A stretch of DNA of 64,000 nucleotides from Phoronis australis (Eukaryota; Phoronida; Phoronidae), in contig NMRA01000006.1 of the NCBI GenBank assembly GCA_002633005.1, positions 1,324,442 through 1,388,441 on the forward strand. The letters run 5' to 3'. A model generated the notes under the pieces. The model ran no database searches, was not told the DNA's origin, and worked only from the letters and a program-made list of their open reading frames with translations. Shown here in pieces: positions 10,303 to 19,260 of this stretch (positions within the stretch are counted from its first letter, which is position 1; every line of letters begins with the position of its first letter). Position numbers and translations under genes: made by a program.

Positions 10303-13300
10303 GATGGCGACTTTAACAACGGTGCTGATGGCATTGACCAAAATGATAATTACGATGTAGCGTAATGTATAACAAAATATTGCTAATTTTTTTCAATGGA
10401 GAAGCAAAGATAAGCACTTTCTGCTCCAACTGAAGAACGTAACTCTCCAGCGCTTCCATCATAGTGTCGAGAACTGTTTTCTTTGAAGGATGTGCGTTAC
10501 TGAGGATTTTAAGCAGCTGGGAGAAGGACGGCCTTTTCAGGGGCTCTTCATCCCAAAGTCTAGTCAGTATGCTTCTGACTAAGCTGGGAGTCTCCGGCCG
10601 GATCATTGGCCTTAAGCTGGCCTTCTTGATCTCTTCGACAATGTCCTGGGGTTGGAGCTCATCGGCCATTTCTGAGTAAGGATCCTCTCTGGTGAAAACC
10701 TGCGAAAGAAAAAGTATTTGAATTCTTAACAGTTACGGTCCTCCCCCTAGTGACGACCAGTATCCAAGTACTCAGGACGCCGCAATTTTACCCCTCTTCC
10801 CCTGTCGACCATTCTCCCGGTTGCCGCCATTTCCTTCTCCTTCTACAAATTCTGCCGCACCGCTATCAGCAAATAAACAATTTGTAAGGAGTTACAGCAA
10901 ACTTTAGAACCCCTGCATTTTTTGCTATTTATTGGGATGTATTATTACTACTATTATATTATTTCTTAATAGGAGAACTCTACGTAGACCTACCAACCTT
11001 AAAATCCGAAACGTACTACAGACGACAAAAACAATACTTGAGGAAATGCGATATCATTCCGTCTTTTTATACCATTAATAGTCATGTGTTCTGATTTTGC
11101 TCCATTTTGTATCAAGCATGTGGACGATACGTTATTTCGCAGTGTGGACGCCGCTGCACATGCTCAAGTTATTCTTCACATGTAACAGTGATCATTGGGT
11201 CTTAAACATATCCACCGAAAAGGAAAATGGCATCTTTCTAAACATAACGCTAAATTGTCGTAAGAGACCGTCCGGAGTTGGTATATGGTGCAACTCCGGA
11301 CGGTATGGGGTCAACAGAAAACCACAGTTCAACTGTGAGTCTACACCAATGTGATAAACGATAGTAGTTCTACTTACTGCGTCAGCTGCAGGTGTGCTTA
11401 TCTCTTTTATGACACACAAAGTGTGACTGGGCAAAGCGTTTTCAAAATAATGTGGATAAATCAATGGAGTGTGAGACCCCTGAGGTCCCTGTCAAGTCCT
11501 CACGACATTTCTACGTTATGCAACCTTTTCTATTGCACCAGAGTGGTGTTAGTGGACTGATTTAAATACATTAATGAATTCCACTCAAACTTAAAGCAGT
11601 TGTGCATCCTTTGGCAGGTAAACGCCGATCAATTCGACACCTACATCTAAATAAATTGATTTGTACACTCCACTATTGCCCGATTCACTGCATCTTCCCG
11701 CGCTTATTCTAGCAATTCATCGTTCGCCATCCCGCTTCCTTTTATTTCATTTCATAGCCGAAAGAAACGTTGCTGAGTTTGAAGTTTATTTTTGAACATC
11801 CTCGATTTCCCCGAAATTAACTAATGAAACAGTCACGGTGAGACCTAGCACAGTAGTGTTTGCAATAAGCCAATGCGAGGTTGCGTTTGTCTTGCCATTG
11901 ATAAAGCCTATGGCGGAAGCAAGGGATTATGGAAAACGTATATGAATGAGTATTCAAATCGCCAGGTCGCATTTTGCGACCTAGCCAAAATCCCAGGTCG
12001 CATTTTCAAAATCCAGCTCGCATTTATAAATCCAGGTCGCAAACATTTCCCGCCATTTTTACGCTCCAAAATTGATTTTTTAGATCACTGAGAAAATGTT
12101 TATATTATGCTCTTACTTACAGCGTTAAATACTGACAAGTCTCAGATCGTAAAATTGAGTTCTTTCATGTAGGTACGGTATTACTGTTCTTCACGACCGC
12201 CATTGAAAGGCTCTAAAGCACAAGGCAAGTTGCCGACGTGAAAGTTGAATCAGTGCTCTCTTTCTGACACGTGCATTCGAGTAGCTAAGTTTGCGATGTG
12301 AAAAGGGAGAAAATGCCCGTTGAAAAAGTATCCGCGATTTTGCTATGTCTGACCTGCTACTGCCTGTCATCAAAGTCGTTAAAGATCCAAACTAACTCGG
12401 AGTGCAAATTCGCTCCACTTTTTTTCGCAACCCAAATTTTGCAACTTAACTCGACGTTTGAAAAACATCTGTCAAAAAAAAAGCGTGAAACCATGCTCTA
12501 ACCGAATGACGTATTTGGATGCGCGAGAACAATTCAGTGCAAATTTCACAACAAAAGTGTGGTACTTAGGCTGTTTACGTATTCAATAATTAGTTTTTTA
12601 TGAAATTAATAGCTTCGAAATACTTCCCGACTCCGTGCGGGATTCCATCGCGTAATTCGAGTTTGCTCCTCAATACCTTCCAACTACGGGAAAAATAGGT
12701 CAGTCACGAAACGACACGCAAGTCACTAGTGTTAAGTTTCTTTCGGAGGTATGAATCAAAGCCGGGTTTGGTTTTTACATATTGAGAAAAGACGTTTTTG
12801 AAGACTGAATTTGTTTTGTAAAATGAGAGTGACACACTATACAGGCTGCTGTGTCAATTTTAAACCACGCGCGGTCGTTTGTAGTGCGCTATGATTTGCG
12901 CTAGCCTGAACTGTGGGCGCTAAATTGGAAATTCTCAAAGGTTGAGGGGGGAACGCATAGAAAATCAGTGAGCGCTTATTACAAAACACTTCAAAGGTAG
13001 GGAGTAGGTTTGTGCGTGAGCATTGTCGCTAACCTGAGTGTTTGCGGTAATAAGATATTAAAAGACTGCAATGGTAAGAAATGGTGTAATAATACGATTT
13101 TGAGAGACAAACTCCATCGAGTATAGGGGTGACTTTCTGGATATCGTTACCACCTACACTGTACCCTTTTTAGCCACCCGGTATAACTTTCTTTTTAATT
13201 ACCCGCTTCAGCCGGAACAAGATTGTTTCTATTAGAGTCTGGAAATTTTACGGTGACGGTGGTCCGGGGAGCGAAAACTTGCCAGGGGGGTGTATGAAGA

Positions 13301-16300
13301 AAAGAATAAAATGTTCGCTGACCACAATTTCACGTCTCGTACCCGTTTAGTGGCAATAGCTGGCTACGGGCATAGAATATAGGGTTTAGGAAACATCGAC
13401 CGCGGGAAACATCGTCACACGAAATATCAGTTCTGTGTTATATCGGTCCCGGGTAATATCGCAAAGCATCGGGTCTTATATAACCGCCGGGAATCTATGA
13501 GTTCATTTTCAAATAAACCACTGGCACGTAACCGGGTGCTGAAAGGCGAAGGCAACCTTATTTCATGTCTTTTTTAACAAAAATAAGGTTCGTTGATTAT
13601 CCCAGACATATTTTTTACTTATTTACTGCTCTTCGTAATTTAATTAGTTACTTGTTGTCTAATCCGGAAGTGACGTTTTGGGAGGCAAGAATTTCGCGCC
13701 AATTTCTTTTCATATAATCTGACTATGAGAGCAGTCGAGTCAGTCATTGTTCTACCTCGGTTGTGATAAGTTCGGTCGTCATTTGCTTTTGCTTACGAGT
13801 CAGTCAACATACTACGCTGTTGCTGCGTACTGGGGTGTACTCATTATCGTCTCACGTACAGAGGAAGAACTGTCCCACTTGCCCGAGTGTCCCGCGACTC
13901 ACTCCCACTGGAGGGTGATCTGAGCACCCAAACTGCTTACATCCCACCGCGTGACCCCCTCGCCAAACACCTGGCACTTTCTAAATATACAAGTCCACAA
14001 TAAACTTATCAAACTTAGGCTCACCGATCTGTTCATTGGATGACGAACTGTACCTTTTCACTGGGTGTCGAACTGGGCCTGTATTCACTCCCACTACTCA
14101 ACATCGATGCAGGGCTGCTTACAGGCTCTGGGCTAGAGACAACAGCACAGTGCGAATCACTGCTAGTTCCCGGAGGGACCTTCATCAATTCAGCGTACAC
14201 ATCTCTGTCGTAATCTGACGGCAGAAAATGCTTGCCACACTCGGTAACCCTCCACTGCTTTCTACGTTGTGTGGACGGGTAGCGCTGCGTTCTTCACATG
14301 AACGAGCTAGCCAAGTACGGCGAAGTGTGTCATCCTTCGGAAAGCGACGCAAGGTACCCAGGCAAAACGCGTGTGAGACGATAATGAGTACATCCCGGCA
14401 CGCAGCAACAGCGTGGCATGTTGACTGACTTGTAAACAAAAGCAAACGACGATCGAACTTATCACAACTGAGGTAGACCAATGACTGACTCGACAGCTCT
14501 CACAGTCAGACTATAATGAAAAGAAATCTGCGCGAAACTCTTGCCTCCCAAAACGTCACTTCCGGAGTAGAGGACGAGAAATTAATCAAATTACGAAAAG
14601 CTGTAATTAAGTGAAAAATGTGTCTGGGATAATCAACGAACCTTATTTTTGCTAGAAGTGACATGAAAAAAGGTTGCCTTCGCCTTAAACAGAGCCAAGT
14701 CGGTATACTCTTTCATTTAGGGCTGTCGCTGTTCTCTATTGATGTGCAGCTTTGAAGTGGTGAGCACGCTTGAGTTCACGCACTTGAATCGCTGCAGTAG
14801 GCCTACACTTTACGTTGGCACCAACGTGTGAAAGTCAAATCATATTTCGCGCACGTAGCCCCAGAAAAGGGTTTAGAGAATTTCTTGGTAGCTGAAAGTA
14901 GACGTGGCCGTCGTTTGGCGATTAATAGGGTTGTCATTTTCACTTTGGCTGTCTTATGATATAAAAAAACGAGACACATCTCTAAGTCACGATTGTCTGG
15001 CTGGACCGCTTGCGCGTTAACAACGGGACCGAGCATTGCCGCAGTGCCGGCAATATCATGGATGTTGTCGTGGATATGTGGATATTTGGTACATGTAATA
15101 AGAAGATCTTACGCGGAAAATAAAAATTTTTGTCCACCACAAAGTTTGGTAAGTTGATCGCTTAAGATTTAGTAGAAACACCGCCGGCCCGAATCCGGAA
15201 ATTTGCAAAAGTGGCCGAAAATGTTAGCCAACAAAACGAGTCAAAGATCGATTCTGCATATCCCATGTTTACGCGACTTGCTTACAAGTCATCGGGAGGG
15301 CTGTTCTCGGTTAGTGTTCTTTTGAACTTGGATTTGGTAACAACCAAATAACGGTCGGATTAACAAGAGTTGCTTTATATTTACCAGGTATCTGCCGAGA
15401 AGTGTAAAAACTCAGTTCGCATACGTTGGGAATTCCAGGTCGCATTTAGCGACTTGATACGAGATGACAAAAATCTCAGCCCGCATTTCCAAATTTCAGG
15501 TCGCAAATGCGACCTGCAGCTCGTTATGTCAAGCCCTGGTAATTGTGTTTCTTCCAACTTTTGCTTTCCTTACCTCCTGTATTAAAACACCAAAACTGTA
15601 TAAGTCTGACTGCTTGGTTGTCATTACTCTGTCACACAGGAGGAATTCTGGCGCAGTCCAGAACAACTCTTTGGCAAAGAGGTTAGGATGCTCATTTTGG
15701 TCGTACAGAGCCACGCAGGGCGGCGTCAATGGTGGCTGTAAGTTTTGGACTTCGAGCAGTTTCGTGAACTCCCAATCCTTGATCTTTACAGTCCACTTTT
15801 GGTCGACGGCGCAGGCAGCTGCTCGGAGGTACCCGTGTACAATGTCCCTCGAATGTAAATACAACATGCCGCACGCAACGTCTTGTATGAGCGAAAACTT
15901 GAAGTTGTTATCGAACGAAAACTTTTCGTTTGTTAAAATGTCTTTAAGTATTCCCTTAGATGAGTATTCACGTACCAAATATATCTGGTCGCTATACGTT
16001 GTCAGGCCGTAGAATAATTGTACGTTTGTGTGCTTTACGTTATTTCTCATCCACAAAACAGTAGCCATGGTGTCCCTATATAAAGTACCGATGTCTCCCA
16101 AGTCTATCTCTTTCAGCACTACCAGCGTCTCCTTCCACCTGCCAACGACGTCGTCGTTCTCGTCAATGGAACTTCCACCAATGCTCGCCTTCTCCAAGGC
16201 ATCACCGGTATGAGCAAGGTCAGTTTTGTCGGCAAAGGCTTGATGAGTGGCCGCCTCGGAGGTCCATAGCGTGTGCTTCTGAACCTTTACAAAACGTATA

Positions 16301-18579
16301 TCTGACGCAGGGATAAGCCACTCTTGACTTTGTATTGCTCTGGCAAGTTTCATTTGCTTTTGTATCAGATAGCAAAGTATAAGTGCCATAGCGACACCGA
16401 TGACGGAGGAAATTGCTGCAACTGGGACACGCCATGCTTGCGTCGACGCATATTCTTTGCTTTTTTGTGTGAGAACGAGTTGATAGACACTTTGTCCTTG
16501 GCAGGCATAGTTTCTAAACATGTAGTCACGGACTCGATTATTGAAAGATTTGCTGAACTCGGTATAGTTGAACATTTTGATAATGTCGTTGGCTTCTGAT
16601 GTTGTCATAAACCATTCGACGAATCTCGCCAGTTCCGTTGCGCGGTCGCAATCACATGACGATTTAGCGCGAATGACCATGAACAGTACGCTCACTAAGG
16701 GATAGGAATCGTTACCGGAAGCATCTATAGTTTTGTTCAATGTTGGTCTTTGGTCGGGCTGTATTTGGACTACGCTTTCGACCGTATGTCTCAAGATGTC
16801 GTTATGTGGCCACACTCTATGGCCATTCCTGTTTATTAGCATGGCAATCGAAATTCCAGAAGTATGAGCCACGGCACATGGTAGATACCCAATGGTGTAT
16901 TCGACAGAACTCAGAATACCTACAACACCCACGCTACCTTTGGCGTAGTACGCTGCCACGCCTTCCTTCCAACTGTTTGCATCCGAGAACGTTCCCTGTG
17001 TCCAATTTTTACTGAATTTGTCCAACGCGTAAGTGAAGCCGCGCGTAGTACCCGAAGAATGTTTTCTCACCACAGTTCTTATTCTCTTCTTAGGTAACGG
17101 TGTTATTGTGTTATGTTTCGATATCGCGTAGGTGTTCCACCACTGGATGTGGCCGTTGAAAATGCCCGCGATGGCCTCGCGCGAAAGAGTTAAAGAGGAG
17201 CGATTCGGTAAATTATACCCGACAACTGTCGCCCTGCAAAACATAACGGATGTCATTCATGGAATGGCGTGCATCTACAAATCCTAACTTTTCTAGTTCG
17301 TGTTTAGTTCACATAGCTTATTAACCAGTATTTTTTGAAACAGTTGGTCAAAAACAGTGGGGTCATTTTCAGTAAGTAGGTGAAACAAGTGAAAATCCTG
17401 GATCCGCCCCTGTGTCAAACCTGACGTCAGAAATCGTTGGTCATGGTAGCATCGGTTTACTGTGGTAAAAATTATAAGGACCGGCCAGTCCAGAATACCT
17501 AAGCATCGCAATGGATGTTCTGGAGGGCCCTGGAGTTTTCCTAGCAACGGAAGTAAACTCCTTTCATGGCCAGGAACTTTCTGAGACTAACTTTGTGGGG
17601 GTAGTACCTAATTTAAGTGGTCTATTTTTATTTAGAGTTAAGTTGGGCAGGACCTTATCAAGAAATCTGTAAATTCAACCAAATATCTACAAAAAGATTG
17701 GTTTTGACTCAAGAAAAGTACGTACTTTCTAAATTTAGAAATTATGTAGAAATTGATTCTTGATTTTAGACAAGTCTGCCATACACGTATCATTTTGATA
17801 CATTCAGTATCAGCAACGTTAATTTACATAATTGTAAACATTCAACCTAAAATCTTAAAAATTCTATCACATTTTTCTAGATCATCGTTTCGTTTTCATT
17901 TAATGCAAATTTAAAGTTTTCCATAAAAATTCATTTTTGATAGCCCGTGATGCAAAAGAGGAAATTTTTAAGATAATTCCTAACAACGTTTTGGTGAACA
18001 TTGAAAAACATACATAAAGTATGTGAAAGTTCATATGAATCCAAGCAGCCATTTCTGAGATGTGATGATCAAAGGTTAGCCAAACTTGAACATTTTTTTC
18101 TAGGGTCCTGCATAACCTTAAGCTGGAGGAAATGCAGTTAAAATCTCGTTCGCTTGCTGAAAATTATCAGCGACTCACTTTTTGGAGCAACTTCCACTGA
18201 AAATTTTTTAACATTTGATTACCTACCCGATGAAAATTGGAATGTAGAGGAACTTGTCGCTGTAATCATGAGTCACTACCATGGGATCATTTGATAAAGA
18301 AAAGTCAATATTGCAGTCCGAAAATGTGTCCTCGTTTAGCATTTTAAAACCAGCCGTGCTTCCAACTGATTTGTATCGAAGCATTACTTTTCTGTATTGT
18401 CTTCTAAACGCCATGAACGCCGCCGCCATACTACTGAAGGCGGTCGCGCCAAATGTGGCGCCCGCCCCAGAGATGTCCGTGTAATCCGTAGGTTCCCTAC
18501 CATGGTGCCCAAAATTATTACCACTTGCTATACTGCCTTTTGTTAACACGCCCATGAGACATAAAAGCTTCAGGTTCAT
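3937..18579 (-). CDS. PstS-domain receptor with guanylate cyclase-like cytoplasmic region (5-exon gene)
   Basis: Five minus-strand exons join in phase (353+1660+282+663+198 nt) into 1051 residues. Residues 1-20 look like a signal peptide. Residues 36 to about 350 match the PstS phosphate-binding fold: GAGATF at 38-43, SVGSTAG at 71-77, the WWN at 149-151 and SSGTT at 177-181. About 387-408 is one membrane helix. From about 485 to 735 runs a receptor-guanylate-cyclase kinase homology domain (VLK with K492, HGYL at 584, DWE instead of DFG at about 604, LFWTAPE at 641-647), then a helical dimerisation linker (about 748-785) and a class III cyclase domain (about 785-1005). The cyclase keeps Glu856 and Asp860 but has Arg816, Ala928, Thr935 and Leu939 where active enzymes have Asp, Cys, Asn and Arg. 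I infer a membrane receptor that is probably catalytically dead. An upstream 5'UTR exon is likely, because TTGTTGCAG sits just before the start at 18586. A candidate AATAAA on this strand is at 3327-3332. Confidence 0.85.
4440..4612 (-). mobile_element. Penelope-like element fragment, minus copy (GIY-YIG endonuclease end)
   Basis: The minus strand reads RVKEHSKDTH, a short gap, then QILDRGGATLRLLIKEAKHI and RLNHAE. The pattern R..EH ... E..I....LN is the C-terminal half of the GIY-YIG endonuclease carried by Penelope-like retroelements. It is an inverted copy of the plus-strand fragment at 4868-5145, and non-coding homology extends to about 4300. It lies in the last receptor intron. Confidence 0.55.
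4868..5145 (+). pseudogene. Penelope-like element fragment, plus copy (GIY-YIG endonuclease), broken
   Basis: Reads HQLNCNECEHFYIGTTNK, then RVKEHSKDTH and, after a stop and frame change, LRLHIKEAMPIRLNHAE. The CNxCxxFYIGxT motif followed by R..EH and an E..I..LN end is the GIY-YIG nuclease of Penelope-like elements. It faces the minus copy at 4440-4612, so the two form a large imperfect palindrome. The 3' flank of this copy is interrupted at 5165 by a hAT transposon and resumes at 8306. Confidence 0.6.
5158..5165. repeat. Left 8-bp target-site duplication of the hAT element
   Basis: CTCCCCTC directly abuts the left terminal repeat and is repeated exactly at 8306-8313 on the other side. An 8-bp duplication is the hAT hallmark. 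Confidence 0.9.
5166..8305 (-). mobile_element. hAT DNA transposon (3140 bp) with intact ends
   Basis: The ends are perfect 14-bp inverted repeats: CAGTGCTGTAGTGG at 5166-5179 and its reverse complement at 8292-8305. They are flanked by identical 8-bp duplications (5158-5165 and 8306-8313). Subterminal regions on both sides carry several GTAGGCG/TACGCC repeats. The interior encodes a decayed hAT transposase on the minus strand. The empty site can be read from the inverted copy at about 4300-4440, where the same flanking sequence runs on without interruption. This confirms the boundaries. Confidence 0.92.
6178..7876 (-). pseudogene. hAT-family transposase, broken
   Basis: Four minus-strand pieces in differing frames lie in the expected order. 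The N-terminus at about 7876-7700 has MKRQS...SVLKYFKK, an Ser/Pro-rich tail. At 7690-7460 there is a Cys-containing piece (WLGHKDGKLGCFSCY). A middle piece lies at 7392-7081, and the C-terminal hAT dimerisation region at 6807-6178 ends TAECERGFNKMN. The order and the closing motif match KIAA1586/ZMYM-like hAT transposases. Frameshifts between the pieces mean no intact enzyme is encoded. The ends remain good, so the element could be mobilised only from elsewhere. Confidence 0.7.
8306..8313. repeat. Right 8-bp target-site duplication of the hAT element
   Basis: CTCCCCTC, identical to 5158-5165. Confidence 0.9.
8942..9604 (-). CDS. Receptor exon 4: class III cyclase domain (degenerate)
   Basis: The acceptor CATCCACAG precedes 9604, and the donor CAG|GTATAT follows 8942, with 221 codons in phase 0. 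ILPPTIADQI, IESIADT, IHTGSVVAAVVGLKVP and VFGDT mark the receptor guanylate cyclase catalytic domain. The first metal Asp is Arg816, the guanine-selecting Cys is Ala928, and the Asn and Arg of the usual NTASR motif are Thr935 and Leu939. Asp860 and Glu856 are kept. A stop two codons past the donor would truncate the domain if the intron were retained. Confidence 0.85.
9883..10100. repeat. Minisatellite in receptor intron 3
   Basis: About five copies of a ~39-bp unit of the form GATGGTGGAGGCAGCAGGAA plus a GGTGGTAGTGGTAGTACT half. The unit length is a multiple of three, so it is open in several frames and reads as a Pro/Leu-rich repeat on the minus strand. It lies between two mapped exons with no splice support, so I do not consider it coding. 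Confidence 0.8.
10118..10312. repeat. Microsatellite (GAT/GTG trinucleotide tract)
   Basis: Long runs of GATGAT and GGTGAT with interruptions directly follow the minisatellite in receptor intron 3. Low complexity, not coding. Confidence 0.85.
10418..10699 (-). CDS. Receptor exon 3: end of kinase homology domain and coiled-coil linker
   Basis: The acceptor TTTCGCAG precedes 10699. The exon holds 94 codons in phase 0 on both sides (residues 672-765). VFTREDPYSE continues directly from LIQE of exon 2, then comes RLWDEEPLKRPSF, the conserved end of kinase-like domains, and a helical segment ending in LEQK. The donor AAA|GTGCTT is weak but is the only GT that keeps frame with exon 4. Confidence 0.82.
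11238..11515. repeat. Dispersed repeat with a 14-bp-arm palindrome, copy 1
   Basis: Homologous, in inverted orientation, to about 39590-39855. The core has ACCGTCCGGAGTTG and its reverse complement CAACTCCGGACGGT separated by ten bases (about 11266-11303), a strong hairpin shared by both copies. Lies in receptor intron 2. Confidence 0.65.
11962..12041. repeat. AGGTCGCA direct and inverted motif cluster, copy 1
   Basis: Several AGGTCGCA or AGCTCGCA octamers spaced 20-30 bases apart, one pair forming the palindrome AGGTCGCATTTTGCGACCT. A second cluster is at 15434-15520. Both lie in receptor intron 2, and the function is unknown. Confidence 0.5.
13543..14686 (-). mobile_element. THAP-encoding element with long terminal inverted repeats, copy 1
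   Basis: The ends AAGGCGAAGGCAACC (13543) and its reverse complement (to 14686) begin inverted repeats of roughly 300 bp. The repeats include the CGGAAGTGACGTTTTGGGAG region. On the minus strand from about 14422 a THAP zinc-finger start (PGCTHYR, then RRFPKDDTLRRTWL) is broken by frameshifts. A near-identical element is at 30276-31594. The interior is short (1.14 kb), so this is probably a non-autonomous derivative. No clear target duplication was found. Confidence 0.7.
15434..15520. repeat. AGGTCGCA direct and inverted motif cluster, copy 2
   Basis: Carries AGGTCGCATTTAGCGACTT and a perfect palindrome AGGTCGCAAATGCGACCT, the same arrangement as 11962-12041. It lies just downstream of the donor of receptor exon 2, inside the intron. 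Confidence 0.5.
15574..17233 (-). CDS. Receptor exon 2: PstS C-half, membrane helix, kinase homology domain
   Basis: The acceptor TTTTGCAG precedes 17233, and the donor GAG|GTAAGG follows 15574. The 1660 bases stay open in the frame set by exon 1 and supply 553 full codons (residues 119-671). They encode the second PstS lobe (NLP, WWN, VVRKHSSGTT), the only membrane helix, a juxtamembrane segment EWLIPASDIRF typical of receptor cyclases, and most of the kinase homology domain up to LYSFGVLIQE. No glycine-rich loop is visible, the catalytic-loop Asp is absent (HGYL), and DFG is DWE, so this is a pseudokinase. Confidence 0.88.
17234..18226. other. Receptor intron 1; no other feature
   Basis: The donor GTAGGT is at 18226 and the acceptor TTTTGCAG ends at 17234. 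I see no repeats or exons inside. Confidence 0.6.
18227..18579 (-). CDS. Receptor exon 1: signal peptide and N-terminal PstS half
   Basis: ATG at 18577-18579 opens a hydrophobic leader (MNLKLLCLMGVL), then the PstS signature GAGATFGATAF and the SVGSTAG phosphate-loop region. The DFGASD-type motif of PstS reads DFSLSND here. The exon ends in phase 2 at GG|GTAGGT (donor at 18226-18225). An acceptor-like TTGTTGCAG ends at 18587, so the start codon may lie in a second exon behind a 5'UTR intron. Confidence 0.8.
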
Positions 18580-19260
18580 TTGATACCTGCAACAAATACA
18601 AAGGTACTGTAGATGATTCGCTTTTGGGTTCGAAGTCTAATCTGCCGTCTCTTCTATGTATCTTTGTCTTTGATGACGACCTCGTTCTTTGAATTATTAT
18701 ACTAGAAACAAATACTGGAACTTCTCAGATGCTACCATTCTCATGACCACAGTCATAAACCAATCTTGCGAGTGAACCATTCTGCTATCTAACGAACAAC
18801 TGTCATTGTTGCTGAGAGGTTGCGAGCAATGTTACATCGGCTGTCAATGACGATATCGTCATAATTACCTCGAAATGACTAAGTTAGTTTGCCAGTTATT
18901 CATACCTGTCGACTTTCCGTCGTTTGGGTACCTTTGAATAATATGGGATTGTCTCGAATGTGACTTTCCCACTGCTCTCGTTGAGAATCTCGGTTCACGC
19001 CTTTTTTGTAATGAATAGCTTCGTATGTTGAATCCTGAGATATCTATTACATTCTGTAATGTATCTGACTACTTCAGGGCGTTGATAACAATGCAGTCAT
19101 TGAAATGCGAGCAGATAGTGTGCTAACAAATGGTATTTTGCATTTTTTTCATCTGCAAACTTCACAAAATAGAAACGTGCGTTTAAAGCAATGAGTAATT
19201 TTGTTACGCAGTTAATCAGATTGTTGTCAAGTAAAGCTTGATCATAGATTATAGACAGCA

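Noticed and set aside
10135-10360. Ile/Thr-rich and Met/Val-rich frames
   Set aside because: Translations of a trinucleotide microsatellite.
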